From contig CAVSQM010000012.1 of the NCBI GenBank assembly GCA_963730115.1, positions 930,001-994,000 of the forward strand: 64,000 bases of DNA, given 5' to 3'. The translations under genes and the position numbers were made by a program. The notes beneath the pieces are model-generated. The model was not told the DNA's origin. It made no database searches and saw only the letters and a program-made list of their open reading frames with translations. Of the stretch, positions 50,744 to 59,227 are shown piece after piece; the stretch's first letter is position 1, and each line of letters begins with the position of its first letter. Origin of the DNA: DASQFQ01 sp963730115. Its GTDB lineage: Bacteria; Actinomycetota; Thermoleophilia; Solirubrobacterales; Solirubrobacteraceae.

Positions 50744-50773
50744 CTGTATACCCCGGTGCCGCGTTATGTCCAA
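50744..50773 (-). promoter_or_regulatory. Housekeeping promoter for the riboswitch-NlpC/P60 transcript
   Basis: On the minus strand: TTGGAC (50773-50768), 18 nt, TATACA (50749-50744). The transcript would start at about 50737, at the 5' edge of the riboswitch. Confidence 0.65.
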
Positions 50774-50880
50774 CCGGTGATCGTCGACTTTTCCACATCG
50801 CTTGACAAAGTTCTGCCGCAGCGGCGAATTTCCGCTATATGCGGTCGACGACTTGGACAACGGCTAGCGTGTCCACGGTC

Positions 50881-52056
50881 GTGATCCTCCGGCCGCTCGT
50901 CCTGCTGCTCGCCCTCTTCGCCCTGCTCGCCGCCGGCTGCGGTGGCGGCGGGGACGACGACGACGGGGACCGGCGCGAGCCCGTCGTCGGCCAGGGGAGC
51001 GACGACGAGGAGGCGGGTCAGAGCCTTGGCTTTCCCGGATTCGCCACGAAGAACACCACCCGTGTGGGCGGCGCGGACCCGATCGCCGACGCCGCCGGCG
51101 TCGCCCAGGCGGTCTATCCCTCGCGCTCGCGCGACACCCGCCCGCGCGTCGTGACGCTGGTCGACGCCGAGGACTGGCGCGCGGCGATCTCGGCCTCCCA
51201 GCTCATGAGCCGGCCGCTGCGCGCGCCCGTGCTGCTGTCCGACGGCGAGGACATGCCGGAGGCCACGCAGTCCGCGCTCGACGAGCTCAACCCCAGCGGC
51301 GCGGAGCAGGCCGGCGGCGCCCAGGTCATCCGGGTCGGGACGACCGCCGCGGTGAAGGACGGCAAGACCACCGACCTCGAGGGCGCCGACCCCGCCGAGC
51401 TCGCCCAGGCGATCGACAAGCTCCACACCGCCGCCGCGGGCGAGCCGAGCCGCGCCGTCGTCGTGGCGCCGTCGAGCGCGCCCGAGTACGCGATGCCGGC
51501 CGCCGGCTGGGCCGCCAAGGAGGGCGACCCGGTGCTATGGGCCGACAAGGACAAGCTCCCGGCCGCCACCAAGGCGGCCATCACCGCCCACCGGCGCCCG
51601 CGCATCTACGTGCTCGGCCCCGAGTCGGCGATCTCGAAGAACGTGGAGAAGCAGCTCGGCACGCTCGGCACCACGCGCCGCATCACCGGCGCCGACCCGT
51701 CCGCGAGCTCGGTCGCCTTCGCGCGCTTCCACGACGGCAACTTCGGCTGGAACGCGGTCGACCCCGGCCACGGGATCGTGTTCGCCAACGGCGATCGCCC
51801 CGCCGACGCCGCGGCGGCCGCGGCGCTCTCGGGCGCGGGCACGTACGGCCCGCTGCTGGTCCTCGCCGAGCCGAACACGCTCGCCGCGCCGATCCAGAAC
51901 TATCTGCTCGACATCCAGCCCGGCTTCGACGACGACCCGGTGCGCGGCGTCTACAACCACGGCTGGCTGATGGGCGACGAGCAGGCGATCACCGTCGACG
52001 TGCAATCGCGCATCGACGCGCTGCTCGAGATCCAGCCGGTCGCCTCCGGGTCCTAA
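50881..52056 (+). CDS. Cell-wall-binding repeat 2 (CWB2) lipoprotein
   Basis: A 391-residue lipoprotein: signal ending in LLAAGC, a Gly/Asp-rich linker, then three CWB2 repeats (about 60-385), recognisable by TTRVGGADPIADAAGVAQAV, then IYVLGPESAISKNVEKQL with TRRITGADP. CWB2 domains bind anionic wall polymers in surface proteins. No enzymatic domain is present. GTG 50881 lies 10 nt after TAGCGT; another GTG at 50869 is possible. Confidence 0.82.
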   Translation: MILRPLVLLLALFALLAAGCGGGGDDDDGDRREPVVGQGSDDEEAGQSLGFPGFATKNTTRVGGADPIADAAGVAQAVYPSRSRDTRPRVVTLVDAEDWRAAISASQLMSRPLRAPVLLSDGEDMPEATQSALDELNPSGAEQAGGAQVIRVGTTAAVKDGKTTDLEGADPAELAQAIDKLHTAAAGEPSRAVVVAPSSAPEYAMPAAGWAAKEGDPVLWADKDKLPAATKAAITAHRRPRIYVLGPESAISKNVEKQLGTLGTTRRITGADPSASSVAFARFHDGNFGWNAVDPGHGIVFANGDRPADAAAAAALSGAGTYGPLLVLAEPNTLAAPIQNYLLDIQPGFDDDPVRGVYNHGWLMGDEQAITVDVQSRIDALLEIQPVASGS

Positions 52057-52065
52057 GATCCCGGC

Positions 52066-52377
52066 ATGGCCGAAGCCGAGCAGCCCGAGCGCCTCGGGCC
52101 CGACCGCCAAGTCACCGTCGACGACGTGCGCCAGCTCATGGGCGCGTCGACGCCGCACTTCGCGCTGCAGCTGCGCAATCGCATCCGCAAGCTGATCCGC
52201 GGGCTGCCGCCCGAGGATCCCGCCCGCCTGCTGGGCGAGCAGGAGATCGCGCGGCTCGAGCGGATCGCGTTCACGGGCGAGACGCGCGGCGAGCAGGAGC
52301 AGCCCGGCCAGCGCGCGCTGCGCTCGGTCAGCGAGCACGACCAGCCGCGGTACATCGAGGGCCCGACCAGCGGGTGA
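52066..52377 (+). CDS. Hypothetical protein
   Basis: A 103-residue, mainly helical, soluble protein with many charged residues: VTVDDVRQLMGASTPHFALQ then LRNRIRKLIRGLPPEDPARL. No known domain is recognised. TAAGAT stands 6 nt before the ATG, indicating a leaderless transcript. The stop overlaps the GTG of the methyltransferase gene by 4 nt, so the two work together or are coexpressed. Confidence 0.65.
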   Translation: MAEAEQPERLGPDRQVTVDDVRQLMGASTPHFALQLRNRIRKLIRGLPPEDPARLLGEQEIARLERIAFTGETRGEQEQPGQRALRSVSEHDQPRYIEGPTSG

Positions 52378-53141
52378 GCCTCTCCCCCGGTCTCGAGCGC
52401 GCGATCGGGCTGCTCGATCCCGCTCGGCGTCCGAAGCAGGCTGCCGTCCCCGACGGCTACCTGGATCTGCTGGGCGGCGCGGGCCGCCGCGGCGGCGGAC
52501 CGGCCCAGCGGCTGATGCTGACGCGGGGGCTCCCGGTCGTCTACGAGCGCTGGTGGCGGCCGGCGTGGGGGCGCGTGCTGATGGGGCCGCTGGGGCCGGG
52601 CACGGCGGGCGAGCACCGGATCGCCCATGAGCTGCTCGAGCTCGGGCCGGGCGACACCGTGCTCGACATCGCCTGCGGGCCGGGCAACTTCGTGCGCGAG
52701 TTCGCCGGCTCGGTGGGTCGTCGCGGGCTGGTGGTGGGGCTCGACGCGTCGCAGACGATGCTCGCGCGGGCGGTGGCGGACACCGGCGAGGCCGCGAACG
52801 TCGCCTACATCCGCGGCGACGCGATCCGGCTGCCGTTCCGCGACGGGTCGTTCGACGCCATCTGCTGCTTCGCCGCGCTGCATCTGTTCGACGAGCCGCT
52901 GGCGGCCCTGGATTCGATGGCGCGCGTGCTCGCGCCGGGCGGCCGGGTGGCGATCCTGACCTCGGCCCGCGCGCCGCTGACGCCCTCGCCGGTGGGGGCG
53001 CTGGTGGGCGTGGCCACGGGCCTGCGGGTCTTCGGCCGCGACGAGATCACGGGGGCGCTCGAGGAGCGGGGGTTCGAGGGCGTGCAGCGGCGGATCTCGG
53101 GGCTCGCGCAGTTCGTGGGGGCGATCCGACCCTCCCCATAG
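52374..53141 (+). CDS. SAM-dependent methyltransferase (UbiE/class I type)
   Basis: A 255-residue class I methyltransferase. Motif I is TVLDIACGPGNFVREFA, the acidic loop is VVGLDASQTML, and motif post I includes YIRGDAIRLPF with FDAICCFAALHLF. The N-terminal 75 residues contain Arg-rich segments. The substrate is unknown; homologues methylate lipids or quinones. The GTG overlaps the preceding stop as GTGA. Confidence 0.85.
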   Translation: MSLSPGLERAIGLLDPARRPKQAAVPDGYLDLLGGAGRRGGGPAQRLMLTRGLPVVYERWWRPAWGRVLMGPLGPGTAGEHRIAHELLELGPGDTVLDIACGPGNFVREFAGSVGRRGLVVGLDASQTMLARAVADTGEAANVAYIRGDAIRLPFRDGSFDAICCFAALHLFDEPLAALDSMARVLAPGGRVAILTSARAPLTPSPVGALVGVATGLRVFGRDEITGALEERGFEGVQRRISGLAQFVGAIRPSP

Positions 53142-53153
53142 CCTCTGCTGGTC

Positions 53154-54470
53154 ATGCGACCGGTCGAGCGTCCCGACGGCATCCCCGGCAGCCGCCTCTC
53201 CGGGCCGTGGCCGGTGGGCGAGTACGCCGACGCGCTGCGCGACCGGCTGCGGGCGTTCAAGCGGGTGCAGGTGTTCGGCGAGGTGTTCGGGCTCAAGCTC
53301 GGGCGGGCGAAGGTGTGGTTCGAGCTGCGCGACGCCTCCGGCGCGCTGCCGTGCTCGATGTGGCGCAAGGACTGGGACGCGCTCGGGCTCGAGTCGCTCG
53401 GCGACGGCTCGGTCGTCGTCGCCGCGGGCGGCTGCGACTTCTATCCGGGCTCGCGCGCGTCCTCGCCGTCGTTCTCCTTCGCGGTCTCGAAGCTGCGGGT
53501 GGCCGGCGAGGGCGACCTGCTCGCCCAGGTCGAGCGGTTGCGGCGCGCGCTGGCCGCCGAGGGCCTGTTCGAGCCGCAGAAGCGGCTGGCGCGGCCGTCG
53601 CTGCCGCGGGTCATCGGCGTCGTGTCCGGCGAGGGCGGCAAGGCCCGCGACGACGTGCTGGCCGGGCTGCGGCGGCGCGGCTGGGCGGGCCGGATCGTGT
53701 GGGCGTTCGCGCCGGTGCAGGACCGCCACGCCGCCCCCGCGATCACCCGCGCGCTGCAGGACCTCGCGGCGTGCGAGGAGATCGAGGTCATCGTCGTCGC
53801 GCGCGGCGGCGGGTCGCTGGCCGACCTGTTCGCGTTCTGCGACGAGACCCTGTGCCGCACGGTGGCGATGCTGCGGGTGCCGGTCATCTCGAGCGTCGGC
53901 CACCACACCGACCGCACGCTGATCGACGACGTCGCCGCGATCGCCTGCTCGACCCCGACCCACGCCGCCGAGGCGGCCGTCCCGGTCAACTGCGCCGAGG
54001 CCCGGGCGCGGCTGCAAGGGCTGGCGGCGCGGCTCGAGCACCGCTCCCGGCTCGCGATCGTCGAGCGCGCGCGGGTGCTGGCGCGGCTGTCGCGGGCGCC
54101 GGCCGACCACGTCGCCCGCCACCGCGCGCGGCTGCACCAGCAGGGCCGCGAGCTGCGCGCCACGGGCCGCCGCCGCATCGCCGAGGCCGAACGCCACACG
54201 GGCACCACCGCGCTCGTGCTCGAGCGCAAGGCCCGCGCGGCGGCCGGCGCCGAGAAGGTCCAGCGAGCACGCGACCTCGCCCGCCTGCGCCTCGCGCTCG
54301 CCGCCCACGAGCCGGCGCGCACGCTCGAGCGCGGCTACGCGCTGGTCGAGGACCCGAGCGGCGAGCCGGTCACCTCCGCCGCCGCCGCGCGCGAGCAGCC
54401 GGAGCTGACGCTGCGGCTCCACGACGGCACCGTGTCCGTCCGCCCCCAGCCGTACGGTGAAGCGTCATGA
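53154..54470 (+). CDS. xseA: Exodeoxyribonuclease VII large subunit
   Basis: A 438-residue protein with an N-terminal OB fold (about 35-105; KRVQVFGEVFGLKLGRAKVW) and the exonuclease VII core from about 140, where PRVIGVVSGEGGKARDDVL and VIVVARGGGSLADLFAFCDE hold the conserved residues and PVISSVGHHTDRTLIDDVAA follows. The C-terminal coiled coil binds XseB. It degrades single-stranded DNA from both ends. The stop overlaps the xseB ATG by 4 nt. Confidence 0.95.
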   Translation: MRPVERPDGIPGSRLSGPWPVGEYADALRDRLRAFKRVQVFGEVFGLKLGRAKVWFELRDASGALPCSMWRKDWDALGLESLGDGSVVVAAGGCDFYPGSRASSPSFSFAVSKLRVAGEGDLLAQVERLRRALAAEGLFEPQKRLARPSLPRVIGVVSGEGGKARDDVLAGLRRRGWAGRIVWAFAPVQDRHAAPAITRALQDLAACEEIEVIVVARGGGSLADLFAFCDETLCRTVAMLRVPVISSVGHHTDRTLIDDVAAIACSTPTHAAEAAVPVNCAEARARLQGLAARLEHRSRLAIVERARVLARLSRAPADHVARHRARLHQQGRELRATGRRRIAEAERHTGTTALVLERKARAAAGAEKVQRARDLARLRLALAAHEPARTLERGYALVEDPSGEPVTSAAAAREQPELTLRLHDGTVSVRPQPYGEAS

Positions 54471-54703
54471 GCACCCAGACGTACGAGACCGCCTGCACCC
54501 GCATCGAGGAGGTCATCCGCCGCCTCGACTCCGGCGAGGCCGGGTTGCGGGAGACGCTCGAGCTCTGCCAGGAGGGCCGCCGCCTCGTCGAGTTCTGCGC
54601 CGGCGAGCTCGACGCCGTCGCGCAGGGGCTCGAGGAGCTCCGCCTGGACGAGCTGGTCACCCGCCTCGAGGCCGGCTCCCGCCCGGCCGCGCAAGCCGCG
54701 TAA
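54467..54703 (+). CDS. xseB: Exodeoxyribonuclease VII small subunit
   Basis: A 78-residue helical protein with the XseB pattern YETACTRIEEVIRRLDSGEA then LEESLELCQEGRRLVEFC-type motif. It binds the coiled coil of XseA. The ATG overlaps the xseA stop, and TACGGT 8 nt upstream also suggests a separate leaderless transcript. Confidence 0.93.
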   Translation: MSTQTYETACTRIEEVIRRLDSGEAGLRETLELCQEGRRLVEFCAGELDAVAQGLEELRLDELVTRLEAGSRPAAQAA

Positions 54704-54772
54704 GCGGCCGCCGCGCTCGACCCGCCGCGGCGCTCCGCCGCTGGCCTGCTCGGCGCGGCATCATCCGCGGCC

Positions 54773-55777
54773 TTGCCCGACGCCCTGTCTCAGCGCGCGC
54801 TCAACCGCGCTCTCCTCGCGCGCCAAGGCCTCCTCGAGCGGTCCTCGGACCCGATCCCTCGCCTCCTCGAGCGGATGGCGGGTGTGCAGGCGCAGTACGC
54901 GCCGTCGATGTACATCGGCCTGTGGTCGCGTGTCGACGGCTTCGCGCGCGACGACCTCACGCGCGCACTGGAGGACCGCAGCGTCGTCCAGGCCACGCTG
55001 ATGCGCAGCACGATCCACCTCGTCTCGCGCGAGGACTACTGGCCGTTCGCCATCGCCGTGCGGGAGGCGCGCCGCGCATCGTGGCTGCGGACGACGAAGG
55101 CCGACCCGCCCATCGAGGCCGCGCAACGGGTCCGCGAGGCGCTCGCCGGCGGCACCACCATGCGGCGCAAGGAGATCGAGGAGCTGGTGGGCAAGGAGCC
55201 GGCGCGCTTGGTCGGCCTGTGGGTGGACCTCGTGCGCGCGCCGCCGTCCGGGACCTGGGAGCGCCGTCGCGCGGACCTCTACGCGCTCGCCGAGGACTGG
55301 GTCGGCCCGCCGCCCGAACTGGGCCACGACGCCGCCGTGGACCACCTCGTCACCCGCTACCTCGGCGGCTTCGGCCCGGCCACGGCCAAGGACGTCGTCT
55401 CGTTCACCGGGCTGCCGCCGGGCGACGTCGCCGGCTCGCTCGACCGGCTCGGCCTCGCCGGCGACCTCCTCGACGTCCCCGGCGCTCCTCGCCCCGACCC
55501 CGACACCCCCGCCCCGCCGCGCTTCCTCGGCACGTGGGACGCGAGCCTGCTCGTCCACGCGCGCCGCACCGGCGTCCTCCCCGAGGAGCACCGTCCGAAG
55601 ATCTTCCACACGAAGGCGCCGCAGTCGCACCCGACCTTCACCGTCGACGGCGCCGTGGCCGGCACCTGGCGCCACGAGAAGGGCGGCGTCGAGCTCGCGC
55701 CGTTCGGGAGGCCGGCGGCGAAGGACCGGCGCGCGCTCGAGGCCGAGGCCGAGCGGCTCGCCGCGCTGTACCGCTGA
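54773..55777 (+). CDS. Winged-helix protein of the AlkZ/YcaQ-like (HTH_42) family
   Basis: A 334-residue protein of the HTH_42 superfamily. MAGVQAQYAPSMYIGLWSRV holds the Gln-Ala-Gln (39-41) that is the catalytic QxQ/QxD motif of AlkZ-type DNA glycosylases. LMRSTIHLVSREDYWP and YLGGFGPATAKDVVSFTGL are further family marks. AlkZ excises adducts from DNA interstrand cross-links. It lies next to xseAB and the AddAB-like genes, a DNA-repair neighbourhood, but activity is inferred. Start TTG 54773. Confidence 0.8.
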   Translation: MPDALSQRALNRALLARQGLLERSSDPIPRLLERMAGVQAQYAPSMYIGLWSRVDGFARDDLTRALEDRSVVQATLMRSTIHLVSREDYWPFAIAVREARRASWLRTTKADPPIEAAQRVREALAGGTTMRRKEIEELVGKEPARLVGLWVDLVRAPPSGTWERRRADLYALAEDWVGPPPELGHDAAVDHLVTRYLGGFGPATAKDVVSFTGLPPGDVAGSLDRLGLAGDLLDVPGAPRPDPDTPAPPRFLGTWDASLLVHARRTGVLPEEHRPKIFHTKAPQSHPTFTVDGAVAGTWRHEKGGVELAPFGRPAAKDRRALEAEAERLAALYR

Positions 55778-56834
55778 CTAGACGCTCTCGACGAGGTGCT
55801 CCGTGTCGATGCGCGCGGGGTAGTCGGGCGCGAGCTGGTCGAGCGCGTCGCGCGCCAGCGTGAGCACGGTGCGGATGCTGCCGGAGCGCTGCAGCGTCTC
55901 CGCGAGCGTCACGATGGCGGCGTCCGTGAACGCGTCGGCGGCGTTGCGCGGCCCGCCGAGCGCCCACTCGATGCGGCCCCCGAGCACTCTCCGCACGGTC
56001 ACCTCCGCCCGCTCCGGGTCGTCGAACCGCGGCAGCGTCACGCGCTTGACCGCCCGCTCGTTGAGCGCGGAGAACTCCGGCACCTCCGTGGTCCAGTGCG
56101 TCTGCACCGCGACCACGACCGACACGTCGGCGGTGGCGAGCGGCGCAAGCACGCGAGCCGAAGAAGCGCCGCGCGAGCGTCCGCCCGTCGTCGCCGTCCT
56201 GGAGCGTCCAGCCGTCGGTGTCCTCGACGATGAGGACGAGCTCGCGGTCGCGGCCGCGCAGCGTGTGGGCGAGCGTGGCGATGCCGCCGAGCTCGTCCGG
56301 CGCGGCTCCGCGGGTGGTGACCATGATCACCTCGCCCTTCGACTCCACGCCGCCCTCGACACCGGCGCCGAACACCTTGGCGGCCACGTGCGCATTGAAC
56401 GTGCGGCTCGGCGCCTCGCGCGTGATCGCCTCCGCCGTCGCCTCCCGGAACGCGTTCTCCTGCGCGTCGGTGAGGTCATCGAAGCTCGCCAGCACGTTGC
56501 CGATCGCCATCGCGCCGAACACGCGCACGTCGGCGGCGCCCTCGCCGCGCGAAGCGACGGGGACGAACAGCGGCAGGTAGCGCCGCCCGTCCTCGCCGCG
56601 AGCGCCCGCCAGCCGGTCGGCCACGTAGGCGAGGGCGCTGCTCTTGCCGTTGCCGCGCTCCCCGACGACCAAGGTCAGCCCGGTGTGCTGCGCGACGCCC
56701 TCGGCGATCATCCGCTCCGGCTCGCCCTCGAGCCCGAACTCGCGGAACGGGATGTGGACCGCAGCCAGCTCGTCGAGCCGCAGCGCGGGACGGAACGCGC
56801 CCGCGCGCGCGAGCAACTCGAGCAGGCCGCTCAC
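55778..56834 (-). CDS. P-loop ATPase (one frame break near 56153-56157)
   Basis: With one base removed it would encode 351 residues. Walker A is LTLVVGERGNGKSSALAYVA (about 53-72). Walker B is LVLIVEDTDGW. The part after the break continues as LAPLATADVSVVVAVQTHWT and RVTLPRFDDPERAEVTVRRV, typical of the later AAA+ sensor and lid region. The start ATG overlaps the stop of the upstream ATPase by 4 nt, so they form an operon. The frame shift is a single extra base at about 56153-56157; the coding character is strong on both sides. The protein family was not recognised; it resembles STAND/Orc1-like ATPases with an N-terminal helical region. Confidence 0.65.
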
Positions 56835-57787
56835 GCGGCCGGGAGCTCAGTCGGCGGGGTCAGCTCGTAGAGCTTGCGCGGCCGCCCGTTGCGGCCGTTG
56901 CGCGGCTCGAGGTGGGAGCGGACGAGCCCCGCGTCCTCGAGACGCGAGAGCGTGCGCGCCGCCCGCGGGCGGTCCCATCCGAGCCGGTCGAGCAGCGCCG
57001 CGTCGCCCGCGCTCACCGGCCCGAGGCCGTCGAGCTCGGCGACGAGCTGCTCGCCGGCACGGCCCGCGACCGCCTCGGCCTCGGTGCGCAGCCGCTCGCC
57101 CGCAGCGGCCAGCGCGTGCGGCGTCAAGCCGTTCTCCTCCGCGTCGCGGGCGAAGGCGATCAACTCGCGCGGGTTCCCCGGACCGTCGTGCGCCAGCGAC
57201 CGCGCGCGCTCATCCTCGACACCGCGGGCCCGGAGGAGCTGCACCCGCGCATCCTCGTCGAGCTCGTCCAGCGTGACCCGGCGCTCGAAGAACGCGTCGG
57301 CGGGCGGGCTCAGCAGCGCGCCGGCCTCCGCCGGCGAGGTGGCCGCGCCCCAGGTGAGCCCGAGCTGCCACAGCTCGTCGCGCAGCCGCCCGAACAGCTC
57401 CGTGCCCGCTTCCGCACCGACGTCGTCCACCAGCACGACCGCGCCCGCCGGCGCCGCCGACAGCCGGCGGAGCAGCGCCGTCGGGGCGAACGGGCCATCC
57501 TCGACCGGCGTGGCAGCGCCGAGCCAGCCCTGCTCGACGGCCGCCCGGTGCACGGCCGCCGCCGCGTCGTCGACCCCGCGCAGCGACACGAACGCGACGG
57601 GCCTCCCCGCCTCGCGCAGCTGGTGCTCGGCCACGTGCAGCAGCGACGTCTTGCCGCTTCCCCGCGGCCCGAGGATCAGCGTGTTGCGCCCGAGCTCGAG
57701 CGCCCGCGCCACGGCCCGCGCCGCGTCGGTCCACACGAAGTAGTCGAGATCCGCCAGCGTCGGGAACAGGGGCCGGTTCGACAGCAT
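56831..57787 (-). CDS. P-loop ATPase with C-terminal winged helix
   Basis: A 318-residue AAA+/STAND-like ATPase. Walker A is LILGPRGSGKTSLLHVAEHQ (about 37-56), Walker B is VVLVDDVGAEAG, and the winged helix at about 250-305 has AGDAALLDRLGWDRPRAART then RLEDAGLVRSHLEPRNGRN. This arrangement resembles Orc1/Cdc6-like or MalT/STAND regulators. It is first in a two-gene operon with the second ATPase. TATATT 6 nt before the ATG indicates leaderless transcription from an AT-rich promoter. Confidence 0.75.
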   Translation of the reverse strand: MLSNRPLFPTLADLDYFVWTDAARAVARALELGRNTLILGPRGSGKTSLLHVAEHQLREAGRPVAFVSLRGVDDAAAAVHRAAVEQGWLGAATPVEDGPFAPTALLRRLSAAPAGAVVLVDDVGAEAGTELFGRLRDELWQLGLTWGAATSPAEAGALLSPPADAFFERRVTLDELDEDARVQLLRARGVEDERARSLAHDGPGNPRELIAFARDAEENGLTPHALAAAGERLRTEAEAVAGRAGEQLVAELDGLGPVSAGDAALLDRLGWDRPRAARTLSRLEDAGLVRSHLEPRNGRNGRPRKLYELTPPTELPAA

Positions 57788-57812
57788 GCACTAAATATAC
57801 AGTACTTTGTGT
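57788..57812 (-). promoter_or_regulatory. AT-rich promoter/operator of the ATPase pair
   Basis: On the minus strand, TATATT stands 6 nt before the ATG. Around it, ACTGTATATTTAGT contains ACT-N8-AGT, and GTGCAC-like ends (GCAC ... GTGC) form a loose inverted repeat. This patch is much more AT-rich than its surroundings. The winged helix of the encoded ATPase could bind here. Confidence 0.45.
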
Positions 57813-57833
57813 GCACGGCCCTGAGAGCCGTGC
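57813..57833 (-). terminator. Hairpin between the FHA and ATPase genes
   Basis: GCACGGC (57813-57819) pairs with GCCGTGC (57827-57833). It ends the FHA transcript 9 nt after its stop and precedes the ATPase promoter. Confidence 0.55.
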
Positions 57834-57841
57834 GAACCGCT

Positions 57842-58516
57842 CTACTCGTCGGCCTTCACGAGCCCCGAGCGCAGCGCCAGCATCGCGATCTCGGCGCGCC
57901 GCTCGAAGAACGGCATCTCGCTCAGCCCGAACGTGCGGGCGAGGTGCTCGAGCTCGGTCGTGACCGTCTTCTGATCGGTCCCCAGCCGCTCCGCGATCTC
58001 GTCGTCGGCCAGCGGGCTCACGCCTTCGCCGTCCCCGAGCAGCGGCCCGCACAGCTCCCGCAGGATCTGCTGCTGCTGCTGCGAGAAGCGCGGCGTCGCC
58101 GACAGCTCGCCCGGCACCAGCGTCATCTCCACGCTCACGTTGCGCGTGTGGCAGAACGCGATGTGGGTCTGGCCGCAGCGGACGATGTCGCCGTCCTGCA
58201 GCCGCCGCTGCCCGTCGAGCCGGAACTCGTTGACGTACGTGCCGTTCTGCGACCAGCCGTCGTCGTCGATCGTCCACTCGCCGGCCCGGAACTCGAACTG
58301 CGCGTGCAGGCGCGACACCTCACGGTCCCACGGCAGCGCGATGTCGGCCTCGAAGCGACGCCCCACGGCGAGCGTCTTCGAGGTCTCGTCGAGCTCGACG
58401 ATCTTCTGCGCGCCCTTGTCGTCGCGGTAGACGAGGAACGGGGCGCCGCGCAGCTCCGCAGCCTTGCGCGCTTTCTGCTCGTCGGGGGTCGGAGTCGTGG
58501 CCGACGATGACTCCAT
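57842..58516 (-). CDS. FHA-domain protein with C-terminal helix-turn-helix
   Basis: A 224-residue protein. The FHA domain spans about 25-130, with VGRRFEADIALPWDREVSRLHAQF and WSQNGTYVNEFRL. The C-terminal part (about 150-215) has LADDEIAERLGTDQKTVTTELEHLARTFG, a LuxR/winged-helix-like segment. It may couple Ser/Thr phosphorylation to DNA binding. GAGGTAAGGAC precedes the ATG. It is followed on the same strand by the ATPase pair, after a terminator. Confidence 0.8.
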   Translation of the reverse strand: MESSSATTPTPDEQKARKAAELRGAPFLVYRDDKGAQKIVELDETSKTLAVGRRFEADIALPWDREVSRLHAQFEFRAGEWTIDDDGWSQNGTYVNEFRLDGQRRLQDGDIVRCGQTHIAFCHTRNVSVEMTLVPGELSATPRFSQQQQQILRELCGPLLGDGEGVSPLADDEIAERLGTDQKTVTTELEHLARTFGLSEMPFFERRAEIAMLALRSGLVKADE

Positions 58517-58524
58517 GTGCGTCC

Positions 58525-59193
58525 TTACCTCGAGGAGAAGATGTTCAGGAGCGAGATGAAGATGTTGACGATCGAGACGAAGATCCCGGTCGCCAGCCAG
58601 ATCGCGTCGTTCTCCGTCCCGTGCTTGCGCAGGTAGTTGAAGTCGACCACGATCAGCGCCGCGGACAGCAGGTAGATGATCGCGCTGACCCACGGCGACA
58701 CCGCGCCCGCGAACAGCGACCACACGATCGTCCCGATGCACGCCGCGAACACGATCAGCGACAGCGGCCGCATCCACCGCGCCAGGTCCGGCGAGAGCGC
58801 GAAGCCGAGCGCTCCGGCGCCGGCGACGGTCGCCGCCGTGCCGGCCGCCGCCTGCGTCAGCGCGGCCTCCTGGACAGTCGCGAAGTAGGCGATGACCGGC
58901 CCGAGCCCCAGCCCGATCGCGGTGGCCGTCGCGAACAGCCAGGCCATCGCGAACGGACCGACGCGGAAGCGCTCGCCGGCGAAGGACGACACCAGCAGCA
59001 TCCCGAAGCCCACGAAGGAGATGATCCGGGCGGTCCCGAGCTCGAGGTCGCGGCCCAGATAGGTGCCGAGCGCGCAGAAGCCCAGCGCGATCGCGACGAG
59101 GAACAGGACCTGGCCCAGCAGCTGGGCGGTGGAGACCTCGGCATGAGCGCTCTCGCGGCCGTACGTCCCCGTGAAAGTGGACTCTGGTGGCAT
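58525..59193 (-). CDS. Bax inhibitor-1/YccA-family membrane protein
   Basis: A 222-residue protein with seven hydrophobic segments from about residue 25, ending in ATGIFVSIVNIFISLLNIFS, the BI-1 family C terminus. The conserved Asp in VVDFNYLRKHG and Pro in the first loop fit. Family members are calcium-leak channels or interact with FtsH. It lies 9 bp upstream of the FHA gene on the same strand. Near the start codon is a short direct repeat (see findings). Confidence 0.88.
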   Translation of the reverse strand: MPPESTFTGTYGRESAHAEVSTAQLLGQVLFLVAIALGFCALGTYLGRDLELGTARIISFVGFGMLLVSSFAGERFRVGPFAMAWLFATATAIGLGLGPVIAYFATVQEAALTQAAAGTAATVAGAGALGFALSPDLARWMRPLSLIVFAACIGTIVWSLFAGAVSPWVSAIIYLLSAALIVVDFNYLRKHGTENDAIWLATGIFVSIVNIFISLLNIFSSR

Positions 59194-59227
59194 AGCCGCA
59201 GAGTACCTGACCCCAGAAAGTGGGGAC

